The translations under genes were made by a program, and so were the position numbers. From positions 10,188,821-10,252,820 of the forward strand of contig NC_052351.1 in assembly GCF_009727055.1 (NCBI RefSeq): 64,000 nt of DNA, written 5' to 3'. Under the pieces are notes generated by a model. That model was not told the origin of the DNA and did not search any database. It saw only the letters and a program-made list of their open reading frames with translations. Shown in pieces: positions 10,970-22,171 of the stretch. This DNA comes from Benincasa hispida (Eukaryota > Streptophyta > Magnoliopsida > Cucurbitales > Cucurbitaceae). How positions within the stretch are numbered: the stretch's first letter is position 1; each line of letters opens with the position of its first letter.

Positions 10970-13900
10970 AGGTACATGTGATTTACTGGTTTTGGAAACT
11001 TGTTTAGTAGAGAATGATGATTCTGCCTGCATTATAGACTCTGAAGCCACTAACCATGTTTGTTCTTCTTTCCAAGGGATTAGATCCTGGCAACAGCTTG
11101 AGGCTGGTGAGATGACAATACGAGTAGACATCGGACATGTCGTTTCAGCTGTGGCAGTGGGAGGCCTCCAGTTGACTTTACATAATAGATTTATCATTTT
11201 GAATGATGTGTATATTGTTCTCGAGTTAAAGAGGAGCTTGATTTCTGTAAAATGCTTGCTTGAATGTAAATATACTTTCAACTTTTCGGTGAATAAAGTG
11301 TTTATTCTAAAAGATGGTGTTGAGATATGTTAAGCTTTACTGGAAAATAATTTGTATGTGCGAAAGTCGTTAGCAACAAATTCCCTCCATAACATAGAGA
11401 TGTTTAAAACCACCGTAATTCAAAATAAATGATTTAAAGTTTCTCCTAAAGAAAATGTCCAACTTTGGCACCTTCAATTAGGGCACATCAATATCAATAG
11501 GATTGAGAGGTTGGTGAAGAATAGACTTTTAAACGAGTTAGAAGAAAATTCTTTACCTATGTGAGAGTCATGTTTTGAAGGTAAGATGACTAAAGACCTT
11601 TTACTGGAAAAGGATATCGAGCCAAAGAGCCTCTAGAGTTAGTGCATTCAAACCTTTATGGTCCGATGAATGTACGAGCCAAGGGAAGCTACGAGTATAT
11701 CATCACTTTTTACTGATGATTATTCGAAGTATGAGTATGTTTATTTAATGCAACATAAGTCAGAATCCTTTGAAAAATTCAAAGAGTTCAAGACTGCATT
11801 TGAAAACGCATTAGATAAACGGTGAAAACGCATTAGATAAACGGGATTTTGAGTTCCAAAAGTATTTGATAGAACATGGAATTTTTTCCCAACTCTCAGT
11901 ACTTGGTACACCTTAGCAAAATGGTGTATCGGAGAGGAGAAACAAAACCCTATTAGACATGGTTCTGTCGATGATGAGTTACGCTTCCTTACCAGACTCG
12001 TTTTGGGGTTTTGCAGTAGAGACTGCAACTTATATCCTCAACTGTGTTCTGGGTGTTCTTTCCAAGAGTGTTGCCAGAACACCTTTGGAGTTGTGGAACG
12101 GGCATAAAGCTAGTTTGTGTCACTTTCGCATCTGAGGTTGTCCAGCACATGTGCTTGAGGCTAATCCTAAGAAACTAGAACCATGTTCGAGGCTGTGCCT
12201 ATTTATAGGCTACCCCAAAGGGACACGAGGAGGTTACTTTTATGATCCTATAGAAAAAAAGGTGTTTGTATCGACAAACACTACCTTCCTTGAAGAGAAT
12301 CATATAAGGGAACAGAGTCCAAGAAGTAAAACCGTGTTTCGTGAGCTTTCCAACGAAACTACTGAAACTTCAACAAGAGTTGTTGATGAGCCTGCTACAT
12401 CAACAAGAGTTGTTAATGGAAGTTCATATAGTAGGTCAAATCCACCTCAAGAGTTGAGAGAACCTCGACGTAGTAGTAGGGTTGCGTACTCATCTGTTTG
12501 CTATATGGGTTTAACTAAAATCTTGGCTATGGTAACCGATGGCGAGGTTGAGGATCCGTTGTCTTACAAGAAGGCAATGGAGGATGTTTACCAAGATGAA
12601 TGAATCAAAGCCATGGATCTCGAGATGGAGTTTATGTACTTGAATTCAGTATGAGATCTTGTAGATCAACCTGATGGGATTAAATCTATAGGTTGCAAAT
12701 GGATCTACAAGAGAAAACGGGGTGCTGATGGGAAGGTGTAAACCTTCAAGGCTAGACTTGTGGCAAAGGGTTATACCTAGGTAGAGGCAGTTAACTATGA
12801 GGAGACTTTCTCGCCTGTTGCCATGCTTAAGCCTATCCGCATCCTCCTATCCATTGTCTCATATTATGAATATGAGATATGGAAAATGAATGTCAAGACT
12901 ACCTTTCTGAATGGTAATCTTGAGAAGACCATTTACATGGTGCAACCAGGGGGATTCATAGCCCAAGGTCAAGAGAAAAAAGGTTTACAAGCTGAATCGG
13001 TCCATTTATGGACTGAAACAGGCATCTCGATCTTGGAACATAAGGTTTGATACTACAATCAAATCTTACGGCTTTGACCAAAATGTTGATGAGCCTTGTG
13101 TCTACAAGAAAATCATCAACAGTTCAGTAGTTTTCCTAGTGTTATATGTAGACGATATCCTACTCATTGGGAATGATGTAGGTTTACTGACTTCAGTTAA
13201 AAACTGGCTAGCAACCCAATACCAAGTAAAATATTTGGGAGAGACTCAGTTTGTTCTTGGTATTCAGATCTTTTGGGATCGGAAGAACAAAGTGCTAGCA
13301 TTGTTTCAGGCATCGTACATTGATAAGATGTTGATCAAGTACTTGATGTAGAACTCCAAAAGGGGCATTTTGCCTTTTTGGCATGGAGTTACTTTGTCTA
13401 AGGAGAAGTTCCCTAAGACACTTCAAGAGGTTGAGAAAATGAGACAGGTCCTCTATGCATCTATCGTTGGCAGTTTGATGTATGCAATGTTATGCACTAG
13501 ACCTGACATCTGCTATGCTGTGGGGATAGTCAGTAGATATCAGTGTAATCCAGGACAGGGTCACTGGACAACCGTCAAGAACATCCTCAAGTATCTTTGG
13601 AGAATGAGGGACTACATGCTTGTGGATGGTTCTAAGGATTTGATCCTTACAGGATACACAGACTCTCATTTTTAGATTGTTAAGAATTCTCAGAAATCCA
13701 CTTCAGGATTAGTGTGCACTCTTAACAGAGAGGCTATAGTATAGAGAAGCATTAAGCAGGGGTACATCGCTGATTCCACCATGGAGGCCGAGTATGTAGT
13801 GACTTGTGAAGCTGCTAAGGAGGCCGTTTGGCTCCAAAAATTCCTGATTGATCTGAGAGTTATTCGAGACCTGTCTAGGTCCATTACCCTATATTGTGAT

Positions 13901-14130
13901 AATAGTGGTGCTATGGCAAATTCCAGAGAGCCTCGGAGTCATAAGCGCGACAAGCATATAGAGCGGAAATACCATCTCATCCACAAGATAGTGTATTGAA
14001 GGAACGTGATTGTCACGAAGATAGCTTCGGAGCACCACGTTGCCGATCCATTTATGAAGGCTCTCACAACTATAGTGCTTGAGGGTCACCTACACAGCCT
14101 GGGTTTACGAGACCGACCGCGGCTGGACTA
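10970..14130 (+). pseudogene. Copia Pol remnant: protease, integrase, reverse transcriptase, RNase H
   Basis: Protease: IIDSEATNHVCSS near 11030, where Gly of the D-S-G-A-T active site is Glu. Pre-integrase and integrase: LWHLQLGHININRIERLV near 11460, then heavily broken sequence. The integrase C-terminal region is open at 12151-12603 (LFIGYPKGTRGGYFYDP). Reverse transcriptase: NYEETFSPVAMLKPIR near 12795 and the polymerase motif YVDDILLIGN from 13145. RNase H: MEAEYVVTCEAAKEAVWL from 13781 and the DNSGAMA region. More than ten stops or shifts occur. A 22-bp tandem duplication (11801-11844) adds one shift. This is long-dead coding sequence. Confidence 0.85.
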
Positions 14131-14234
14131 GGGCAAGTAGGAGTATTATTGTATTGGGCTTTTGTGCCCTAATTTATTGTGTTGTACTTGTAATTATCTT
14201 GTACACCCCACTAGCTTTAGGACAAGAGGGAGAA

Positions 14235-16274
14235 TATTGGGGTTGATGCTCTAAATCTCGCAGGGTTCCGTAGTTTGTAAACACGTGTATGAACAAATAT
14301 TTGTGATGTAATAATATGAGATACTTTATTCACTATTGTCTATGAAATATGAGATATTTTAGTTACATTAACCACAAACCAATAAATTAAGATCCTTGGT
14401 TATCGTTGTAACTTAAGCATGTATGTGGAGACATACAAGTGGATCATGCCTTAAGTGATAATCTAAATGGTCTGTAGTATATGGATAAAGGAGGGAAACC
14501 TTATCCTGGTGACACTACTGATACGACCCGCTTTGTAGATGTTACAAGTGTTGTAAAGTACTACAAATGATCTAATCCTGGTCATTCATATGGAGACATA
14601 CGAGTAGGGGTATCCTATACAAAGAAGTTTGTATAAGACCCGACCACGAAATGTTTAGTCTCGTTATATAACGTCGTTCATGACAGAGACTTTCATTTCA
14701 CTAGGATGACCATAGGTAACATGACCTTAATCCTGAGTGAGTTGGGAATTCTTGCCTATGAGAGCGGTTCTTTGATTTGCATGGGTGTGAGTGGCCAGAT
14801 CGTCGACTCAAACCTACAACTTGAGGATTCGTCTGATTGGGGAGCTGGGAACTCAACTACACAAGATAGAATTCACTCCTTCCCTAAAGCAGGGTAAGTA
14901 GATAAATTGCTTCCTTAAGGGCTGATTCCAAGGCTTGAGCAATGTGGCGCCACACTTTCTCATAGCCCGAGAAGTATTTACTCATAGTGGGACTACGATG
15001 TATTGTTCATTAGAGGAATCAGTGGTACTTAAGGAGTTAGATGTAACTACAGGGGCAAAACAGTAAATTAGTCATGCTGTAGTTACGAGTGATTTGTGAA
15101 GGGTCATAGTACAAAAATAAATTTGTAGTGTGAAGAGTGCAGCTGTCAGTCTTTAGTAGAGTGCCCGGCAGTTAACGGATGGTGGATATCATGATTAAAG
15201 AGTTTAGTCAGTTATTCACATATCGTTGGAACTTCAAGCTACAGGTCCATAAGGGCCCCTTAGTAGCTCAATGGATTCATGTCGAGGATCAGTTTTTGGG
15301 TTAGTTTGAAGTGTTCAAATTAACAAGAGGAAATTTGATTATATATGATATAATTAAATTGATTCAATTATATGTGATATAATTGATTTGATGTATTAGA
15401 TACATTAATTGGAAGAATTAATATAAATATGATTTATATTAAATGCAATAAAGGAGAAAAAGAACTATGGTTTAAATATTACATATGATAAGATATTAAA
15501 ATTATATGTTATAAATATAATATGATAAATTAGTTATTATATTTATTTATAATAAAATAATTATGAGATAATTGTTGGTAGCTAATTTTTTCTCTTTTAA
15601 CCAATCAAGTGGGAAGTTATTATCAGTTTGAATAACTGAAGGATAAAAATGAAAATTGTTTTCATTTTTCAGTAGTGCAACACATTCGATCAGGTAAAAG
15701 AAAAGTGTTATACGATAGCCTTTGTGAGAGTGAACGATCATGCATTAAGGATTGAGTTTGCTAGACGACAGCTCCTTGATACTCAACGATCTAGTACCCA
15801 GTCTATACGATAGACTTAGCCATTCTCCCACTTGCTCGATCGTTTATTCGATCGTTCAATTCCTCCTTCCCTCTACCAAATACATACAGAGTCTACACCT
15901 TCTAGATTCTCACACCGAGAATACCAAGGTAACCGAGTGGTGGTATCGAGTTTACTATTCGAGGGTCGAGGATCGAGTGTTACTCGATTGTTTGAGGATC
16001 TGACAGTTCATGATTTTCACTAGTTGTTCGTTGCGTTCGTGCATTTGATCGAGCTTGCTTGGACGCGTGACTGGTGTTGATCGAGGGAATACTCGAAGAA
16101 TAGTCTTTGAAAGGTATGTCACTCGATTCCCTTTGTATTTAACTTAAAAGCATGCTGTAATTTACTCGATGATGCATAACTGTTGTTGTTTGTTAGTAAA
16201 TGCTTTGTTCTTTCACAATGGGTTTGGAACGATCTGTTTCCGCTCAATGGTTCTCTTGTTTAAGAGTTCCTTCA
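14235..16274 (+). repeat. 3' LTR of the large Copia element
   Basis: It follows the purine tract GACAAGAGGGAGAA and starts TATTGGGGTTGATG; the canonical first bases TG appear mutated to TA. It ends GAGTTCCTTCA at 16274. Length is about 2.04 kb. Positions 14608-16274 match the truncated 5' LTR at 3685-5368. A divergent copy of the same LTR family lies at 59508-61617 on the minus strand. Confidence 0.85.
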
Positions 16275-17631
16275 GAATCCCATCTAGATAGAGATCTTAC
16301 TAAGGACATTTGGAGTTTTGGTTGAGGAAGATCATAGTCATCTTGAAGCTATCATCAATCTCAATGAATCCAATATATTATTTATTCTTGGCAATTTAGC
16401 ATGAATGATCCTAGGACTAATATATTTAATATAGATTTAAAAAAATTATGCTAACACCTACAAATTGATCCTTGAATTAGGGGGAGACCGTCATTCACTC
16501 AGATTAAAAAAAGAAAAAGATAACATAGCTTTTGTTTCTGAAATTATGTTAAATTTTAAAATTTTCTTTAACAAATATGATGATCATGCTAAAGAAATTG
16601 TGAGAAAAAAGCTTAATTTTCAAAATAAAAAATCAAATAATTATCAAATAGAGCCCAACCCTCCTTAGTTCGTGATTCGTCATTTGGTTTTATGTTTTGA
16701 AAAATAAAAAGTATAGAAAAAACAATGAAAATATATTTGGTACACTTATTTTCAAAAACTATTTTAAAAGATAACTAAAAAAAGGGCATACTAATAAAAA
16801 CATTCTTTATTTATAGGGACTATATAGTTGAAAAAAATTAGCAAAAAATATAAGTTGAGTATTGTTCTTAATAGGGGCCCATATTTTTAGTTTTAAATTT
16901 TCACAAATTCTTACCCTGGTTTTATTGTATATACCCCAATACACATTTTTTTAAAAAAAAAAAAAATTTACCATATATGCATGCATGATAATGATAGTTG
17001 ATGTATGTGAATTTGGTCCTAAAAATTAGTTCAAGCAGTAAGTAGTCAGATTTTATCAATTGGAATTGAAAAAAAAAAAAAATAGCAATTACCCTAATTT
17101 TTTAATTAAGTTTTACCTTTAGATTTTTAAAGGACCATTTTTAAATATAATAAAATGAGTTAACTTATTTATAAATATAACAAAATTTCATTTTGTTGTA
17201 TTGAAAAATATATTCTAACAATTTTGCTATTTAAAACAATTATTAACCATATGAAATTAAAACGAATTGGCTACAGAATAATATCTCTTAACTTTTCCCT
17301 CTTAAAAGAAATAATATACTTCTATTAAACCAATCTGCACCAGTAATTAATTAATGTAATAATCTATAGTTATATTGCACTTATTTCTTTATTTTATAGA
17401 TAAAATATCGGAAACATAGTTAAAATTCCATAAAACCTGATTGAATTTTTTTAGAAGCTTTATTCCAAATAAGCCCCACGTTAACCACCATTATTAGAAG
17501 CCAAAAAAAGTCAAAATTCCATACAAAAAGGGGAAGAGCTTGATTATTCGCTGGAATCCAAGTCAACCTTTTCTTTCTTTCATTTTCTTTTTTGAAGTAA
17601 TTAATGAATCGAATATAACAACAAAAAGAGA
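16275..17631. other. Intergenic, no gene seen
   Basis: AT-rich sequence between the Copia 3' LTR and the stop codon of the kinase-less CRK-family gene. I looked here on the minus strand for kinase exons that might belong to that gene (VAVKR, HHDLK, DFG, APEYA). I found none. A plus-strand frame at 16465-16668 matches nothing I recognise. Confidence 0.6.
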
Positions 17632-18635
17632 TTAATTACTCTCAACTCTCTCCTCAATCTTCCTGGATTTCAGAAACATGTAGATGCAGATTATCAAAAC
17701 CCAGCAAGAAACTACTGATAAAACCATTATGATCACAATATGAACTCTGTTCTTCACATTCTTTTTCCCTGCAAAAATCTGAGTTAGGCCCAGAATTCAC
17801 AATTGTTCTGAGAAGATAAACAAAAGGAAACATACATACCTACTGCACGGGATTCGTGAACTGTCGACGAGGGAGTAGATATCGCGGTCAGTGGCGGAGT
17901 CGGCCCATCATCAGTTACAGAATCAAAGAAGCGGTTTGGTTTATAATTCACCATACAGCTGGGGGTAAAAATCCCAGCAGATTGGCTACTAAAACTTGGG
18001 AGTTTCTTGAAACTGGAAGATAAGCAATCATCACATTGTCGTGGAGTTAAATCAGGCAGGCATTGGACGAGGGCGTGGGTTGTTTCCAGCTCTGAACTTG
18101 ACATATTTCCAGTTGCATATTTGTGTAGAGGACCACCTAAAGAGGCTTTGTTTTTCAGACTATTCAACAAGATTCTTAGCCTTCGAATGAACTGATCTGT
18201 GTTCGTTGCGTTTTTTGTCGACTGAGTCCTGAACATTGGGCTAATATACATTTGATTGGACAAGGATGTACTTGAGTAGTGCAAGGAGCAATTTTCATAC
18301 CATCCAATTGCTTCTTTTTGGTTAGAACAGTGCTTTCCGAGGAGACAAACAGAGTCCATGAGGCAGCTTTGACAAGCGTCGGGTGTAATATCTGGTCGAC
18401 AAAGACCAACAGCATTGGCTATGTCTGAGCTTTGTCCATAAGAAAATCTGTAAAAGCCGTAGCTGAGGCTTTTGTTGGTGGTGATGGAGGAGAGGACATG
18501 GTCAAGGTTGGCCTTGAAGGTACTGTTGGCTGTGAAGTTACCAGTGTTGTATATGCAGAAATGAGAAATGAAGTTAGGCTGAGCACTAGCTTTGGCCATT
18601 AATAGCAGAAGAGAAGGGAGAAGGTAGAATGCCAT
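17632..18635 (-). CDS. Kinase-less CRK-family membrane protein (two DUF26 domains + one TM), PDLP-like architecture
   Basis: Two exons on the minus strand: 18635-17840 and 17768-17632, joined by a GT-AG intron in phase 1 (G|GK). The product would be about 310 residues. Residues 1-18 form a signal peptide. DUF26-1 has C79-X8-C88-X2-C91 with C27, C103 and C116. DUF26-2 has C192-X8-C201-X2-C204 but lacks the CC pair seen in its neighbours (PSFSS). A Thr/Pro/Ser-rich stalk follows, then a membrane span (VHIVIIMVLSVVSCWVLIIC) and a short basic tail ending in TAA at 17632. CRKs continue into a kinase at this point; none is found downstream. The layout equals that of plasmodesmata-located proteins, but the sequence is CRK-like. 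Likely role: apoplastic sensing or a decoy partner (inference). It could instead be a truncated pseudogene without lesions in what remains. Confidence 0.75.
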
Positions 18636-18672
18636 GGCTGCTTGGCTTTGAGCTTCTTCTCAGTCATTCCCT

Positions 18673-18708
18673 TTTATATATGACTCATTTTGAGTTTTCT
18701 ATTTGACT
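18673..18708 (-). promoter_or_regulatory. TATA box and W-box core upstream of the kinase-less CRK-family gene
   Basis: TATATAAA on the minus strand (18673-18680) lies about 38 bp upstream of the ATG, which would give a very short leader. A TTGACT core (18703-18708) lies just beyond. WRKY factors bind TTGAC[C/T]; the core is common by chance. Confidence 0.4.
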
Positions 18709-18972
18709 GTATTATAATGAATGGAAAATCAAAATTGTCACATAACCATGTTCAATTATTCTTGACAGCAAACTATAAGTTTAGATCATGATGAGAGATT
18801 TGGAAAAAAAATGTACGCAACACTGATAAATTAAAACAATTATGAAGGTCAAAATATTCAAATTGAAAATAGAAAAAGAAAATATATGTTACATGCACTT
18901 TAAACTTTATGCAGATTACAAGACCTGTTTACACCAATGTTAATTTGAGATTGTTACCTCCATCCCAAGACA

Positions 18973-21900
18973 CTAGTAAGCTTGAATATCAATAGCTGAA
19001 TACTGGTTTGCTGATTCTTCTTCTATGTTAAGACTCTCGCATAGACTAAGCTGTGATCTTTCTGTGTCATCAAGATGCCGTGGCAAGTTTGAGGTATTGC
19101 TCTGCAGCAAAAATCCGGGCCGCAAATGTTCAGGTAGAGCGAGGGAGTTGCTATTGAGCATGAGAACAACTGAATCCATGGTTGGTCTACTAGCTACCTT
19201 TTCTTGAACACACAGTAATCCAAGATGGATGCATCTCACGATTTCATCAATGCAAGTTGTAGCCAATATCGGGTCTATGATGGCTATGACATTCCCTTCC
19301 ATCCAGTTTTTCCATGTCTGTTTTGGCAAATTTGTGTTAAAACTTTGTAGTGAAAGAACATATCTTTCAAAAATATTCATACTTACATAGCTTAGAAGGT
19401 GCTCTATATTTTCCCCATCTTGGAAGCAACTGTTCTTTTGGCCACTTACAATCTCTAGGAGAATTACATCAAAACTGAACACATACGTTTTCACAGAAAA
19501 ATATCCATACATTGCGTACTCTGGGCCATATATCCACTTGAAATAAGAAACATTTAGTTCAGTATTTGTCTCAATCTTGTAAGACAACCTAAATTTTGTA
19601 GAAAATACAGAATTTGAATGATAATAGAGTGCAACAGTTTTTAGAACTTACTATGTTCCCTTAATTTTACTCGTATCACCATGAGATCGATTGATTGAAC
19701 ACAATTTTATCATTCCAAAATCAGTGATCTTTGGATTTAGCTCTGCATCTAATAAAATATTACTAGTTTTAAGATCATGATGAATGACTTTGAATCGAGA
19801 ATCACCGTGCAAATATACGAGTCCACGACTGATGCCAACTATAATCTTGTAGCGTCTTGACCAGTCCAGATAATGACGTTGAATGGGATCTACATTTTCA
19901 TTTAATAAGTATATGTATGCTTTTAGCTAAAAGTGAACTGAAAATGTGAACAAACTTTTAACTGGATAGACAGATTATGAAATGATGCCTAAGAACAGAG
20001 AACAAAATACAAAGAGGTTACCAAATATGAAATGATCCAGGCTTGAGTTAAGCAAAAACTCGTAGATGAGTAGCCTTTCGTTTCTCTCGAAGCAAAAGCC
20101 AAGAAGTCGAACCAGATTCCGGTGTTGCAGCTTAGCAACTAGTAAAACTTCATTTTTAAATTCAAAGTCACCCTGTTGCGAACCTTGAGCTAGCCTTTTC
20201 ACAGCCACTTCTTGTCCATTGAAAAGCTTACCCTGAAGGTACATAAACAAGGGTAAAATTATAGGAGTCTTCCACCCTGTTGGAGCAAAATGCTATACTT
20301 TGACATTTTAAGATTGTTCAATTCCATGCAATTACCTTATAAACACCACCAAATCCACCTTGTCCAAGTTTATTTGAAATTGAGAAGTCATTTGTTGCTT
20401 CTCTAATCGTCTTGAATCCATATTGCAAGAAAGTGGGGATAACGTCATCATCATTAGCTTCACAATTCACAAGTAGTATGTTGACATGAGAATTAGAAAT
20501 TTAGCAGACATTTACCATTTCAAAATGATAATTATAAGAAGAAATATTAGGCTTTGAAGAAAAAAAATATGATCTTACTCCCAAATCTTTCCCTCAACTT
20601 TCTGGATCTCAAAAAGGTGAAGATGCCGACGGCTAAAACCAAAACAGCCACAGATGGGAGAACTATTACAATGGTAGTGTTTATGGTGTTCTTCTTTGCT
20701 GAAAACAATTGACATCTCTTTCTGTTAAATTCTTGAACTAATTATTTTAAACAATAATGCCAGGTATCTTTTGATAATCATTTGTTTTTTGGTTTATGAA
20801 AAATAAGTTTGTAAATATTACTTCCAATCACAGTTTTTTTTTTTGGTATCTATTTTTAACAAGTGTCTTCAAAATCCATGTCAACGATTGAAAGTAATTT
20901 ACTTATTTATTTATTTATTATTTTTTAAAATTTTGCTAAGAACTAATAATATATATATGAAAATATGTGAAGTGAAGGGATCAAACATCTAACATCGAGA
21001 TTAATAGTACAAGTTTTATATCAGTTGACTTATACTCATTTTGGTTAAAGAATTCAAATATTTTCATAAAAAAGTTGGAAATTATTGCAGAGAAATTGGG
21101 AGGGAATTAGCACAATGTTTCAAAGCTAGAAAACTAAATAGCTATCCAACGAAACCTAAAATTTTCATTTAGAGAATGTGTTGAAATACGGACTGTATAG
21201 ATCACTTTTGATGCTTAAAATGATCCTTAAAGACACGAGAAAAGAAAATGGTTGAATTGATAAGAACAAAGTGAACACAACCTCAAACCATACCTTCTGA
21301 AGACCTGGAATTGCTAGAAGGAACAAAAATTAGCGGCGGTGGTGGTGGCAAATCAGCAGAAGGGTCAAAGAAGAGGGACATCTGATATCTAACATTACAG
21401 CTGGGTGAATAATATCTCCAAGTTTTACTACAACACGATGGAATTGTTTGAAACGCTGAATCTAAGTATGCATCACATTGTAATTTAGACAAATCAGGTG
21501 TGCACTGCAGAAGTGCATATATCCTGCCAAACGCTTCTCCAAATATATCTCCAGCTGCATACTTCAATGAAGAACCACCAGAAGATGCATTATCTTTCAA
21601 GCCATCCAGCAATGCCCCCAGATTCTGCCTGAACAGATCTTCCTGTGCTATAGTGTCGTTTTTTATCCACATGATGAATACGGGTTCATCTTCCATTGCA
21701 CCAAATATGGGACGACTTGAATAGCGTAGCATACAGTTATCAGACCACCCAATTGCTTCTTTCTGCTCAGGACATAGCTGTGTGAGAAAATATATAGAGT
21801 CATTGAGACAGTTTCGACAAACATCAGGCTTCGTATCTCCTCAGCAGAGCCCAAAAGCATTGGCTGATTCCAAGCTTTCACCATAGGAAAAATTGTAAAA

Positions 21901-22080
21901 GCCATTGCCAGTATCTTTGGCAGTGGCAATGGAGGAGAGTACACGATCGAGGTTGGTTTTATAGGTGCTGTTGCTGGTGAAGTTTCCTACTTCATACATG
22001 CAAACGTGCTTGACAAAGACTGGCTGTGTGGCACAAATTCTAGCAAAGAAACACAAAGCAAGAGGAAGAAAGAACTCCAT
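18973..22080 (-). pseudogene. CRK pseudogene (seven exons, stop codon and frameshift)
   Basis: Exons on the minus strand: 22080-21294, 20698-20579, 20457-20336, 20232-20022, 19889-19652, 19536-19387, 19317-18973. All splice sites and phases match the two intact paralogues. The parts are signal peptide, DUF26-1, DUF26-2, TM ([18 protein letters not shown]), G-loop GQGGFGGVY, VAVKR, HHDLKTSN, DFG and RPTM. Lesions: TGA at 21843-21841 replaces the Arg codon after GLC in DUF26-1. The last Cys of C-X8-C-X2-C in DUF26-2 is Tyr (QCDAY). One base is missing in the A-P-E motif of exon 6 (about 19525), so the summed exons are 1973 bp, not a multiple of three. The subdomain IX Asp is lost (VKTYVFSFDV for SDVFSFGV). 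An ATG at 22143 is in frame, but the ATG at 22080 matches the paralogues and the TATA spacing. Confidence 0.9.
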
Positions 22081-22163
22081 ATAATGTTGGCTGTAACAGC
22101 AGACAAATTTGGAAAAAACACCACAACATCTAGGAGCTTCCATTTCAAGTTAAAGCTATCAGA

Positions 22164-22171
22164 TATTTAAA
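22164..22171 (-). promoter_or_regulatory. TATA-like element of the CRK pseudogene
   Basis: TTTAAATA on the minus strand lies 84 bp upstream of the ATG at 22080. The paralogues have it 76 and 80 bp upstream. The shared spacing supports the start at 22080 over the ATG at 22143. Confidence 0.5.

Larger units (their letters stand above)
3685..16274 (+). mobile_element. Large Copia retrotransposon with nested insertions
   Basis: The segment 3685-5368 is repeated almost base for base at 14608-16274, so the two are LTRs. The 5' LTR lacks its first ~370 bp because the Gypsy element is inserted in it; the missing part lies left of the window. A primer binding site follows at 5371. Then come a long leader (5384-9990, including a solo LTR at 7475-9630), decayed gag and pol (about 10040-14130), a purine-rich tract GACAAGAGGGAGAA (14221-14234) and the 3' LTR. 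Many stops and frameshifts rule out autonomous activity. Confidence 0.85.

Noticed and set aside
16465..16668. 67-codon plus-strand frame in the region between Copia and CRK loci
   Set aside because: Lys/Asn-rich composition typical of AT-rich non-coding DNA. No domain and no supporting signals.
17100..17631. Possible kinase exons of the kinase-less CRK-family gene
   Set aside because: I searched the minus strand for the family motifs and saw only AT-rich sequence.
21663..21944. Alternative minus-strand frame over the CRK pseudogene DUF26 region
   Set aside because: Out of frame with the DUF26 sequence. The paralogue at 33208-33489 has the same shadow, so it is a by-product of the real coding sequence.
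22081..22143. Upstream in-frame ATG for the CRK pseudogene
   Set aside because: It adds 21 residues absent from the paralogues, and the TATA-like element would be only about 20 bp away. The ATG at 22080 gives a normal signal peptide.
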